Assembly (NCBI GenBank): GCA_051747965.1
Contig: JBNJGS010000025.1
Coordinates: 1-33,012 of the forward strand
Direction of reading: 5' to 3'
Origin: JAQIBY01 sp051747965
Lineage (GTDB): Bacteria; Bacteroidota; Bacteroidia; Bacteroidales; ML635J-15
DNA: 33,012 nucleotides
The position numbers and the translations under genes are program-made. This document shows, piece by piece, positions 17,124 to 24,828 of the stretch; the first letter of the stretch is position 1, and each line of letters opens with the position of its first letter. Below the pieces are notes generated by a model that saw only the letters and a program-made list of their open reading frames with translations, was not told the DNA's origin and made no database searches.

Positions 17124-18390
17124 TTTTTATGTTGTTTATATATTTGTAAAGAATATGATGAATTTTTTCGAATTTATCTGTATGTAACAGCCCACTGTTT
17201 TCGGGCAGGCATGCCGAAAAGCATTTGTTTGTCAGTAGGGCATTGTGAAAATAGTCATTGATATAGCCCAGTTTAAATTTAAATTTCTCATTCAGTTTGG
17301 CTACCTGTGCTGCCCAGAACATTATATTAAACTGTTTGGCTGCTGTCAGATAATGTTGTTTTTTATTCATCACAGGAATCATTTTCTGTGATGTCTCAAA
17401 AGATTCGTTTGCTGAGTATGGTAAGCACTGCAAAACCCATGGCAGACCGGATGGTACTGAAGCATCATCAGTATGCAATTCTGATAATGGTTTGTATGAC
17501 AAAATGGTTTTGTTTAGCAAAGCAGCTTTTAATAAACTGTTTTTGAGGATTTTCAGTTCGGCGCCCGTATAATCAGCTTGATAGCCTGAATAGGGATTTA
17601 TGATGATGTCAGGGGCATTGTTTGCATCGTTGATGCTTGTTTTGAGTGCAGATAACATACTGACATCATTATATATTACAATCCTGGCCTCAGGAAGCAA
17701 TGTTTGCAGAAGATGTACCTCAGCAGACAAGGGAAGTCTGAGTTTGTTGGTGCTGTCTTTGCAGATGCATTCACTTCGCGGGTGTTTGCTTATATTGAGA
17801 ATCCCAATGCATTGGCCATGTCCACTAAGTTCCGGAATATATTCCCTCTGCATTTTTGCAGTGACATTATCATATTCTGTATGGGAAACTGCTTCGTACC
17901 GGTAATCTGGAATACGCTTTTCAGTAATGGTTTTTACATAGCCTTTTAAAAAGGAAAGCCCTTGTTGATTTGTTTGTTTGTGTTGTTTTTTGTCTTTGTT
18001 CGATGAATTGTACCGGAAAACGACATCTCCGAGGAAAGTCAGGAGTGCTATTTTGCCGTTTTCTTCAAAACTTAGTGGATGATTTGAATCAACAGAGGGG
18101 CTCTCTTCATGAATTGCAGCGTTTGATAGTTGATGTTTTGGTATTTCAATTTGTATTTCCTGTTTGTTTTTATAATGCTCCAAAACCAAAGATTTGCTTT
18201 CAGCATAGGAATACAGCTTATTGATGCCGTCCCTGTTTTCCTTCTGCTCTTTGAAAGTCAGATATGCAGGAATGTTCTGTCTTTGTCTGGGGTGGCAGCT
18301 TAAGCAATTGCTCAGCAAAGGATGCTCTGCTTCCATTGTGTCTGTATGAAAGAAAACCTTTACCTTATTGTATCTTTTTGTTTTGTCCAT
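17113..18390 (-). CDS. Catalytically dead S53 (sedolisin/pro-kumamolisin-like) protein
   Basis: The 425 residues follow the order of a pro-kumamolisin. Residues about 38-165 resemble the activation domain. The peptidase core starts at GHGQCIGILNI (190-200). It continues with EVHLLQTLLPEARIVIY (224-240), which matches the helix DIEVAGALAPGARIAVY. Later come PDIIINPYSGY (260-270), GLPWVLQCLP (315-324) and QVAKLNEKFKFKLGYIND (362-379), where kumamolisin has LVARINQKLG.PVGYLNP. By this alignment Glu becomes Pro220, the catalytic Asp becomes Glu224, the oxyanion Asp of AGDSG is missing near 298-303, and the Ser of GTSA becomes Gln353. No signal peptide is seen. It probably acts as a binding scaffold rather than a protease. 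It is coupled to the cytolysin-domain gene. Confidence 0.7.
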   Translation of the reverse strand: MDKTKRYNKVKVFFHTDTMEAEHPLLSNCLSCHPRQRQNIPAYLTFKEQKENRDGINKLYSYAESKSLVLEHYKNKQEIQIEIPKHQLSNAAIHEESPSVDSNHPLSFEENGKIALLTFLGDVVFRYNSSNKDKKQHKQTNQQGLSFLKGYVKTITEKRIPDYRYEAVSHTEYDNVTAKMQREYIPELSGHGQCIGILNISKHPRSECICKDSTNKLRLPLSAEVHLLQTLLPEARIVIYNDVSMLSALKTSINDANNAPDIIINPYSGYQADYTGAELKILKNSLLKAALLNKTILSYKPLSELHTDDASVPSGLPWVLQCLPYSANESFETSQKMIPVMNKKQHYLTAAKQFNIMFWAAQVAKLNEKFKFKLGYINDYFHNALLTNKCFSACLPENSGLLHTDKFEKIHHILYKYINNIKIDD

Positions 18391-18440
18391 TATATTTTAA
18401 GCTTCCATTACAAAGGAAGAACAAAACAAAGGTGGTTTTA

Positions 18441-18482
18441 CCGTTATAAATACCCGTTTTTAAAAACAGGTATTTATAACGG
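18441..18482. repeat. 42-base near-perfect palindrome upstream of the S53-like gene
   Basis: CCGTTATAAATACC (18441-18454) and GGTATTTATAACGG (18469-18482) are exact complements. The 14 bases between them, CGTTTTTAAAAACA, continue the pairing except for one C/A mismatch (18455/18468), so 20 of 21 pairs hold. It begins 51 bases upstream of the S53-like start and 31 bases after the D-serine-dehydratase-like stop. It has no T tract on the minus strand, so it is not a standard terminator. An operator or a mRNA hairpin is possible. Confidence 0.85.
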
Positions 18483-18512
18483 GTGTTTCCGGAACATGAA
18501 GGGGGGAAGTTT

Positions 18513-19586
18513 TCAGTCTATATACAGGCTGTTATGTTTCATCAGGTTTACTGTGAGACAGGAGTGTACAGGAATTATTGAAAGCAAGTCGCCAGGCAAA
18601 AATGTTTTGGCTTCCGGGCCAGAAAATCGCACAGTCCCGTGTTCCTGAGACAATTTTGTAACGAATGCCGGCGGGGAGAAAGTTTGAAATTCCCCTTCCC
18701 TGGAGATTTTCATTACTTCCCCAAAATGGAGATGTCCCTGACTGTAGAGGCTTTCTTTGGATAAATGCACTGCACCACAGTGCAGTATAAGCTCTTTGCG
18801 CTCTGTCTGAACGGATATTACAGGTGCCGCGACAAGACAGGCAATGTCATCTAACCGGCAGGCGCCAAGTTGATATTGCATGTAGTCATAGTATACAAAG
18901 TTTCCAGGCCTGAGCTCATCAACAGGTCCAAATTCTTCACATATACTGGCACTTGGTGTGTCTCCAAGGCTTATGTATGGAGAGAAATCTGAAAATTCAT
19001 TTTTGAGGTATTGTAGTTTTTTCAGGGAATCTGTATGTATGGCCGATATTTCATCGCGTGATTCCGCCTGATAGGTCTGTCCGTTGTGAACCAAAAAACC
19101 TTTGAAATGTAGTCGGCTTTGCCGGTTGATTTTTTTGATGATCTCCATTATTCCGGATGTATTGCCGTAATTCACACCTGTGCGATGATATCCTGTGTCA
19201 ACCTTAATCATAACAACCGTGGGATTTGTGCAATGTTCATTGTATAAATCAAGATGATGGAGCGAATCAACAACAATACAAAACCGGCTTTTGCTGCTTA
19301 GTTTTTTGAGATGATGTGCCTGCAGTGGATTGAAAGGTATCGCAAGACAGATATCTTTGAATCCGGCATTCAGAAAATGATAGGCCATATCAATATTGGA
19401 TACGGCGATTTTTTCTATTCCGTGCTTCTTGAAAATCCCAGCCGTTTCATATGATTGATGTGTTTTAAAATGTGGCCGAAAATCCAGACCTTTTGCTTTT
19501 GCCTTATCTGCCATGCGGCGAATATTGGCTTCTGTCCTTGATTTGGAAATCAGTAAAACAGACTTTTCTATTCCGTACATTTTCAT
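18513..19586 (-). CDS. D-serine dehydratase / D-threonine aldolase-like PLP enzyme
   Basis: An alanine-racemase-fold (type III) PLP enzyme of 357 residues acting on a D-amino acid. The PLP lysine is in DFRPHFKTHQS, the usual R.H.KTH motif near the N-terminus, and IKVDTGYHRTGV follows. The C-terminal zinc site of D-serine dehydratases appears as IPVHSCLTVNL (His and Cys two apart), with ILHCGAVHLSKES before it. The substrate could be D-serine, a D-threonine type, or another D-3-hydroxy amino acid. The frame is open to 20150, but that extension lies antisense over the HD gene; MKMYGIEKSVLL at 19586 is the family-like start. The promoter must lie in the 51 bases shared with the divergent HD gene. 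Confidence 0.87.
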   Translation of the reverse strand: MKMYGIEKSVLLISKSRTEANIRRMADKAKAKGLDFRPHFKTHQSYETAGIFKKHGIEKIAVSNIDMAYHFLNAGFKDICLAIPFNPLQAHHLKKLSSKSRFCIVVDSLHHLDLYNEHCTNPTVVMIKVDTGYHRTGVNYGNTSGIMEIIKKINRQSRLHFKGFLVHNGQTYQAESRDEISAIHTDSLKKLQYLKNEFSDFSPYISLGDTPSASICEEFGPVDELRPGNFVYYDYMQYQLGACRLDDIACLVAAPVISVQTERKELILHCGAVHLSKESLYSQGHLHFGEVMKISREGEFQTFSPPAFVTKLSQEHGTVRFSGPEAKTFLPGDLLSIIPVHSCLTVNLMKHNSLYID

Positions 19587-19637
19587 ATTTTTGTTTTCAT
19601 AATTTGCTGATGATAATATTAACCAAAATTTTAAAAT

Positions 19638-20201
19638 ATGAAAAATTACATGAACGAAGCCAAAGAATTGTGGCCGGAACTTGACTGGATTGAGAACGAG
19701 GAATTGCGTGAGAAAGTAACAAAAACCTGGGCCCTGGCCCTGGAGCGCAGTGTTTTGAATGCTGATGACCTGAACAGAATTCCTTTTACCCTCCTGGCAG
19801 GTCCTGATCTGAAAGTTACCTTTATGGATCACAAGCGTTCTGTTGTGCATATTGCAAAAGATGCGGGCGAGAAAGTCAACGGTTTTTATAAAGGTGAGCT
19901 TACCGCTGATATGGACGTGCTGATTGCCGGAGCCATTCTTGCAGATGTTGGCAAGCTGCTTGAATATGTGCTGGATGAAGATGGTAAGGCTGTGCAGGGC
20001 AGCTATGGTAAGTATCTGAGGCATCCCTTTTCCGGGGTCTCTCTGGCCGAGGAATGCGGTGTGCCGGCGGAAATTTGCCATATCATTGCTACCCATGCAG
20101 GAGAAGGCAATATGGTAAAACGAACCACAGAAGCATATTTGGTTCACCATGCAGATTTTATGACATTTCTGCCTTTCAAAGAAAGATTGCAGATTACATA
20201 A
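19638..20201 (+). CDS. HD-domain phosphohydrolase family protein
   Basis: A 187-residue cytoplasmic protein with a degenerate HD pattern: His in DHKRSVVHIAKDAGEKV, then AGAILADVGKLLEYV where the usual HD is AD, followed by RHPFSGVSLAEECGVP and ICHIIATHAGEG, and VHHADFMTFLPF near the end. The last two motifs carry the histidines and the Asp that bind metal in HD enzymes. The reaction is unknown. The first-metal-site change (Asp without the preceding His) may shift or reduce activity. It is divergent from the D-serine-dehydratase-like gene, and cinA follows 35 bases downstream. Confidence 0.78.
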   Translation: MKNYMNEAKELWPELDWIENEELREKVTKTWALALERSVLNADDLNRIPFTLLAGPDLKVTFMDHKRSVVHIAKDAGEKVNGFYKGELTADMDVLIAGAILADVGKLLEYVLDEDGKAVQGSYGKYLRHPFSGVSLAEECGVPAEICHIIATHAGEGNMVKRTTEAYLVHHADFMTFLPFKERLQIT

Positions 20202-20211
20202 ATAAACAATA

Positions 20212-20233
20212 ACAGGGCTGGCATCAGCCCTGT
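20212..20233 (+). terminator. Hairpin between the HD gene and cinA (weak terminator or translation element)
   Basis: ACAGGGCTG and CAGCCCTGT pair perfectly (9 bases) around GCAT. Only three T follow counting the last stem base, and the cinA ATG comes 3 bases after the stem. It may be a poor terminator or a structure that limits cinA translation. Confidence 0.5.
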
Positions 20234-20236
20234 TTC

Positions 20237-21487
20237 ATGATAAAGCGAGAGAATGTGAAAGCAGTGATTATTACAATCGGGGATGAGATTCTTATTGGCC
20301 AGACAATTGACACCAATGCAGCCTGGATAGGAGAGAAGCTGAATCAACTTGGCATACAGGTAGAAAAAAACATCAGCATCAGGGATGAAGGTGATGCAAT
20401 TCACCGAGCTCTGGATGAAGCATGGCAGCAGGCTTCCCTGGTGATAATGACCGGCGGACTCGGACCTACGCGGGATGATATTACCAAAGAAAGCCTGGCT
20501 GATTATTTTGATACACGTCTTGTTCATTCTGAAAGGGTTTACCGGCAGGTAGAGAAATTTGTTGCCCGGCGCGCTTATTCCATGAATGACAACAATGCTG
20601 GTCAGGCTATGGTTCCTGAGGCCTGTGAAGTGATTGATAATCCGCTGGGTACAGCGCCGGTAATGAAATTTACACGTGGCAATGACGTGCTTTACAGCAT
20701 GCCAGGCGTGCCTTTTGAAATGGAAGAGATTATGGAAAAAGAAGTGCTGCCACGTATTAAGCAGCGCTATCATTTGCCTTCAGTGAAACATGAAACCCTG
20801 ATGACCTATGGTTTGCCGGAAGCTATTCTGGCGGAGAAGCTAAATGGGTGGGAAAATCGTCTGCCCGAAGCAATCAAGCTTGCCTATCTGCCCTCACCTC
20901 GTGGGATTAAAATCAGGTTATCGGTTTATCATAAGGCTGAAGCCTGGAAGAATGAACTGGATAAAGCCATTAGTGAACTTCATCGCATTATACCCGGGCA
21001 TATCTTCAGTGACAAAGAGCAGAGCCTGGAAAATGTATTGCTTTCCAATTTGAAACGGCAGAAGCTCAGTATTGCCACCGCAGAAAGTTGCACGGGTGGT
21101 TTGCTGGCTTCTCTGTTAACATCGGTTCCAGGAGCATCTGACGTTTTTCAGGGCAGTATCGTGGCTTATCAGAATAATATGAAAAGCAAATTACTTGATG
21201 TACCGGAAAAAATCATAAAAAAATATGGAGCGGTGAGCAAGGAGGTGGTGATGCACATGGCAAAAGGCGTGATTGAAAAGCTTACCGCAGATACTGCCAT
21301 TGCAGTTTCAGGCATTGCCGGGCCGACTGGTGGGAGTGAGGATAAACCTGTTGGTACAACCTGGATTGCTATAGCTACACCTGATGGGATACTTGCAGAG
21401 AAATTTCTCTTTGGTAGCACCCGGGAAGTTAATACCCTCAGGGCTGCCTACACAGGCATGCATATGCTGAATAATCGCGTCAGATAA
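20237..21487 (+). CDS. cinA: CinA-family protein (NMN amidohydrolase / ADP-ribose pyrophosphatase type)
   Basis: A 416-residue two-domain CinA. The N-terminal MoCF-type domain (about 9-170) has ITIGDEILIGQTIDTNAAW and TGGLGPTRDDITKE, characteristic of COG1058, whose members cleave ADP-ribose. The C-terminal domain (about 250-416) has ATAESCTGGLLASLLTSVPG and VSGIAGPTGGSEDKPVGT, the NMN deamidase signature; together they recycle pyridine nucleotides. An alternative start is the GTG at 20255, directly before KAVIITIGDE, which lies clear of the hairpin at 20212-20233. I keep ATG 20237 but regard the start as unsettled. Confidence 0.93.
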   Translation: MIKRENVKAVIITIGDEILIGQTIDTNAAWIGEKLNQLGIQVEKNISIRDEGDAIHRALDEAWQQASLVIMTGGLGPTRDDITKESLADYFDTRLVHSERVYRQVEKFVARRAYSMNDNNAGQAMVPEACEVIDNPLGTAPVMKFTRGNDVLYSMPGVPFEMEEIMEKEVLPRIKQRYHLPSVKHETLMTYGLPEAILAEKLNGWENRLPEAIKLAYLPSPRGIKIRLSVYHKAEAWKNELDKAISELHRIIPGHIFSDKEQSLENVLLSNLKRQKLSIATAESCTGGLLASLLTSVPGASDVFQGSIVAYQNNMKSKLLDVPEKIIKKYGAVSKEVVMHMAKGVIEKLTADTAIAVSGIAGPTGGSEDKPVGTTWIAIATPDGILAEKFLFGSTREVNTLRAAYTGMHMLNNRVR

Positions 21488-21537
21488 ACTTATGAACAGG
21501 CAAATGTCAGTAAGTCTGCATCTTTTTTGTGTTTTTA

Positions 21538-21569
21538 TTTTGTGATTAAGAAAAAAAATCCGATTTTTG
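21538..21569 (+). promoter_or_regulatory. Likely promoter of the rpmB-rpmG-DUF4295 cluster
   Basis: TTTTG at 21538-21542 and GATTTTTG at 21562-21569 are 19 bases apart, close to the Bacteroidota spacing. The -7 box lacks the consensus TA (GA instead). It ends 27 bases before the rpmB start. Confidence 0.45.
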
Positions 21570-21596
21570 CATTCCAAATTTGAAACATATACAGTC

Positions 21597-21839
21597 ATGG
21601 CAAAAATTTGTCAAATAACAGGAAAGAAAGCGATCGTTGGGAACAGTGTCTCTCACTCAAAGACACATACCAAGCGCAGATTTAATGTAAACCTTTCAAA
21701 ACGGAAGTTTTTCCTTGAGGAAGAAGACCGTTGGATCGAGTTGGTTGTCTCTAACAAAGCAGTTCGCGTTATTAACAAGGTAGGTTTGCAGAAAGCATTG
21801 AAAGAAGCCAAAGCAAAAGGTTACATTACAAAGTATTAA
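21597..21839 (+). CDS. rpmB: 50S ribosomal protein L28
   Basis: Structural protein of the large ribosomal subunit. The 80 residues begin MAKICQITGKKAIVGNSVSH, the usual start, followed by KTHTKRRFNVNLSKRKFF. The frame is open 30 bases further upstream, but that region holds the probable promoter, so 21597 is chosen. It heads the order rpmB-rpmG-DUF4295-ftsY, which is common in Bacteroidota. Confidence 0.97.
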   Translation: MAKICQITGKKAIVGNSVSHSKTHTKRRFNVNLSKRKFFLEEEDRWIELVVSNKAVRVINKVGLQKALKEAKAKGYITKY

Positions 21840-21854
21840 AAGGAGAATTAAGTT

Positions 21855-22043
21855 ATGGCAAAAAAGTCAAAAGGTGACAGGGTTCAGGTTATTCTGGAAT
21901 GTACGGAACAGAAGAAATCCGGCATGCCGGGCATGTCTCGCTACATTACAACCAAGAACAGGAAAAATACACCTGAACGAATGGAATTGAAAAAATACAA
22001 TCCCATTTTAAGAAAAGTTACAGTACACAAAGAAATTAAATAA
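21855..22043 (+). CDS. rpmG: 50S ribosomal protein L33
   Basis: A 62-residue large-subunit protein: MAKKSKGDRVQVILECTEQ, then RYITTKNRKNTPERMELKKYNP. The zinc-finger cysteine pairs of the C+ form are absent, so this is the C- (zinc-free) form. A good ribosome binding site, AGGAGA at 21841-21846, lies 8 bases before the start, unusual in this window, where most genes lack one. It follows rpmB by 15 bases. Confidence 0.97.
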   Translation: MAKKSKGDRVQVILECTEQKKSGMPGMSRYITTKNRKNTPERMELKKYNPILRKVTVHKEIK

Positions 22044-22050
22044 TTGAATT

Positions 22051-22206
22051 ATGGCTAAGAAAACTGTTGCATCACTAAAATCCGGAAAAGGAAAAGAATT
22101 TGCACGCGTAATCAAGATGGATAAATCAAGGAAAACAGGTGCATATACTTTCAAAGAAGAAATTGTGAATAGCGAAAATGTGAAAGATTTTTTCGCTAAG
22201 AAGTAA
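22051..22206 (+). CDS. DUF4295 small basic protein
   Basis: A 51-residue basic protein, MAKKTVASLKSGKGKEFARV ... ENVKDFFAKK, starting 7 bases after the L33 stop. This is the DUF4295 family, found in Bacteroidota in the same place between rpmG and ftsY. Its size, charge and position suggest a ribosome-associated role, which is inference. It is too short for many gene callers. Confidence 0.93.
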   Translation: MAKKTVASLKSGKGKEFARVIKMDKSRKTGAYTFKEEIVNSENVKDFFAKK

Positions 22207-22227
22207 TCAATACGGAAATAAAAAGTT

Positions 22228-22265
22228 ACAGCACCCTTCATTCCGGAGGTGTGCTGTTTTTGTTT
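22228..22265 (+). terminator. Intrinsic terminator after the ribosomal cluster
   Basis: ACAGCAC and GTGCTGT pair (7 bases) around a 16-base loop that can extend the stem by C/G pairs, followed by TTTTGTTTTT. It begins 21 bases after the DUF4295 stop and so separates ftsY from the ribosomal genes. Confidence 0.82.
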
Positions 22266-22293
22266 TTATATGCATTAATTAAAATTCATCAGC

Positions 22294-23247
22294 ATGGCAT
22301 TGTTTGGTATCTTTAATAAAAACAGTCAGCAGGATCTGGATAAAGGTCTTGAAAAAACAAAAGACAGCGTGTTTAAAAAACTGGGACGCGTTGTTGCTGG
22401 TCGTTCCAAAATTGATGATGAGGTACTGGATGATCTGGAAGATGTACTCATTTCTTCTGATGTAGGAGTAGACACCACCCTGAAGATCATCGACAGGATA
22501 GAGGAACGTGTAAAACGCGACAAATATCTGGGTTCTTCCGAGTTGAATGCCTTACTTCGTGATGAAATCAGTGCCCTGCTGGCCGAAAATGAAACAGCAG
22601 ACTTTAGCGACTGGGAGCTGCCCAAACGGGATACTCCCTATGTAATTATGGTCGTTGGTGTTAACGGTGTAGGAAAAACTACCACCATCGGTAAACTGGC
22701 TTATCAGTTCAAAAAAGCCGGTAAAAAAGTGTTGCTTGGTGCTGCCGATACATTCCGGGCAGCTGCTATTGAACAACTAGAAATCTGGGCACAGCGGGTT
22801 GATGTTCCCCTGATAAAACAAGGTATGGGTTCTGACCCTGCATCGGTTGCCTATGATGCTCTTTCTTCTGCCATCAGTCAGGATGCAGATGTGGTTATCA
22901 TAGACACTGCCGGCCGTTTGCATAATAAAGTGAACCTGATGAATGAACTATCCAAGGTGAAACGTGTAATGAAAAAACTGATTCCGGATGCACCGGATGA
23001 AGTATTGCTTGTTATTGACGGCTCAACCGGACAAAATGCCTTTGAACAGGCCAAACAGTTTATCAACTCTACCGAAGTCAATGCCCTGGCGGTTACCAAA
23101 CTCGACGGAACGGCCAAAGGAGGCGTAGTCATCGGGATATCTGATCAGTTTAATGTGCCTGTTAAATATATTGGTGTAGGAGAGGGCAAAGACCATTTGC
23201 AATTGTTTGAAAGAAAAGCCTTTATTGATTCTCTGTTTAAGGATTAA
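22294..23247 (+). CDS. ftsY: Signal recognition particle receptor FtsY
   Basis: GTPase that docks ribosome-SRP complexes at the inner membrane. The 317 residues have the short N-domain form without the long acidic A domain. The N domain (about 20-95) is followed by the G domain with GVNGVGKTTTIGKLA (P-loop), DTFRAAAIEQL, DTAGRLHNK and TKLDGTAKGG. The start MALFGIFNKN is the usual amphipathic opening. Its stop overlaps the convergent PAP2 gene by 11 bases. Confidence 0.96.
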   Translation: MALFGIFNKNSQQDLDKGLEKTKDSVFKKLGRVVAGRSKIDDEVLDDLEDVLISSDVGVDTTLKIIDRIEERVKRDKYLGSSELNALLRDEISALLAENETADFSDWELPKRDTPYVIMVVGVNGVGKTTTIGKLAYQFKKAGKKVLLGAADTFRAAAIEQLEIWAQRVDVPLIKQGMGSDPASVAYDALSSAISQDADVVIIDTAGRLHNKVNLMNELSKVKRVMKKLIPDAPDEVLLVIDGSTGQNAFEQAKQFINSTEVNALAVTKLDGTAKGGVVIGISDQFNVPVKYIGVGEGKDHLQLFERKAFIDSLFKD

Positions 23248-23839
23248 CCGCAGAGGGCTTGCTTTTCCTTTTGCCTGCGCGTCTCAAATTTTGAGGCAAA
23301 ACAGTGTATAATGCCCAGGATGCGTAAGCGCATGCCACACCCAGTAAAGCTCCCACTGCGATATCAGCGGGGTAATGTACGCCCAGATAAATTCTGGAAA
23401 AAGAAACCAGGGCGGCCCAGAAAAATATCATCCACCCAAACCATTTCTTTTGCAGCAGCAAATAACTGATTGTGGCCAGGCCAAAAGTATTGGCTGCGTG
23501 TGAAGAGACAAATCCATACAATCCACCTCGGTAATTATTCACACTGACAATCAGATGCTGAATATCCTGGTTGTGACTTGGCCGGTATCGCTGAATGACA
23601 TCTTTAAAAAGATTAACAGAAATCAAATCAGTCATAGCAAAAGTCAGAATTGCAGCAAGAATCATGAAAACTCCTCGCCACCCGGCTTTTCTTATCATCA
23701 TGAAAATGATGAAAAGATAAAGGGGAATCCACACGTATTTGTCGCTCAGAAACCACATTACAGCATCTGCAACCGGGGAGTGCAGTTTATTGTAAAAAAG
23801 CAACAGGCTGCGGTCGAGCATTTCCAGATATTCAATCAT
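23237..23839 (-). CDS. PAP2-family membrane phosphatase
   Basis: A 200-residue integral membrane phosphatase, probably acting on a lipid pyrophosphate or phosphatidate (undecaprenyl pyrophosphate is one candidate). The three PAP2 motifs are present in order: KDVIQRYRP (with the SH that follows), SSHAANTFG with its catalytic histidine, and SRIYLGVHYPADI with the second histidine and Asp. About five or six hydrophobic segments surround them. It overlaps obg by 4 bases and is last in the hpt-adk-obg unit. Confidence 0.9.
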   Translation of the reverse strand: MIEYLEMLDRSLLLFYNKLHSPVADAVMWFLSDKYVWIPLYLFIIFMMIRKAGWRGVFMILAAILTFAMTDLISVNLFKDVIQRYRPSHNQDIQHLIVSVNNYRGGLYGFVSSHAANTFGLATISYLLLQKKWFGWMIFFWAALVSFSRIYLGVHYPADIAVGALLGVACAYASWALYTVLPQNLRRAGKRKSKPSAVNP

Positions 23840-24825
23840 TCATGCAGGCTTTTCCAGATTTTGTCTTTCATTTCATTCAGTCCTTCTCCGGTAACAGAGG
23901 AAATAAATACAGTTTCAATCTCCGGAAGTTCAGATTGCAGCATGGCTTTGAGTTCTGCATCAATCAGGTCAGATTTGCTGATTGCCAGAAGTCGCTTTTT
24001 ATCCAAAAGTTCCGGATTGTATTTTTTGAGTTCATGCAAAAGAATATGATACTCATCTGCGATGTTTTTGCTGTCTGCAGGCACCATAAACAGTAGACTG
24101 GCGTTTCGTTCAATATGCCTGAGAAATCGCAGGCCAAGTCCTTTGCCTTCTGCAGCCCCTTCAATAATGCCGGGAATATCTGCCATGACAAATGACTTTC
24201 CGTCCCGGTAGGCAATGATACCCAGGTTTGGAGTAAGGGTGGTGAATGCGTAATTTGCAATTTTGGGTTTTGCTGCAGAGATACTGGCAAGCAGGGTGGA
24301 TTTACCTGCATTGGGGAAACCCACAAGGCCAACATCTGCAAGAACTTTGAGTTCCAGGATAATCCAGGCTTCCTGCCCGGGAATACCGGGTTGAGCATAA
24401 CTGGGAGCCTGATTTGTGCTGGTTTTAAAATGTGTATTGCCCCGGCCGCCCATGCCACCTTCAAGCAATATTTCTTCCTGTCCGTCCTCGGTGATTTCCA
24501 ACAGCACTTCGTCGTTTTCGGCATTTTTGGCTACTGTACCCAGTGGTACTTCAATGATGATGTCATCACCATCGGCACCGAATTTTCTGGCAGAACCTCC
24601 GGATTCTCCGTTAGGTGCAAAGTGGTGCTTTTCGTATTTCAGATGCAGCAGTGTCCACCGGTGTCGTGAGCCACGCAAAATGATATGACCTCCACGTCCT
24701 CCGTCGCCACCGTCCGGGCCGCCTTTAGCCACATATTTTTCACGGCGGAAATGTCTTGAACCGGCGCCTCCGTTCCCTGAACGACAGAATATTTTAACGT
24801 AGTCAATAAAATTTGGATTGCTCAT
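23836..24825 (-). CDS. obgE: Obg-family GTPase
   Basis: Large-subunit assembly and stress GTPase of 329 residues. The glycine-rich Obg fold (about 1-158) has IFCRSGNGGAGSRHFRREK and GGPDGGDGGRGGHI. The G domain (about 160-329) has GFPNAGKSTLL, the switch DIPGIIEGAAEGKGLG and the base-specificity SKSD. There is no C-terminal OCT extension, as is usual outside Firmicutes. The gene starts 3 bases after the adk stop. Confidence 0.96.
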   Translation of the reverse strand: MSNPNFIDYVKIFCRSGNGGAGSRHFRREKYVAKGGPDGGDGGRGGHIILRGSRHRWTLLHLKYEKHHFAPNGESGGSARKFGADGDDIIIEVPLGTVAKNAENDEVLLEITEDGQEEILLEGGMGGRGNTHFKTSTNQAPSYAQPGIPGQEAWIILELKVLADVGLVGFPNAGKSTLLASISAAKPKIANYAFTTLTPNLGIIAYRDGKSFVMADIPGIIEGAAEGKGLGLRFLRHIERNASLLFMVPADSKNIADEYHILLHELKKYNPELLDKKRLLAISKSDLIDAELKAMLQSELPEIETVFISSVTGEGLNEMKDKIWKSLHE

Positions 24826-24828
24826 GTA

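Noticed and set aside
18292..18306. CLSCH in the S53-like protein (residues 29-33), a haem c attachment motif
   Set aside because: No signal peptide precedes it, so the protein would not meet the periplasmic haem ligation system; a single five-residue match is weak.
19587..20150. Upstream extension of the D-serine-dehydratase-like frame
   Set aside because: It is antisense over the whole HD gene, and the family-like start MKMYGIEKS at 19586 explains the protein.
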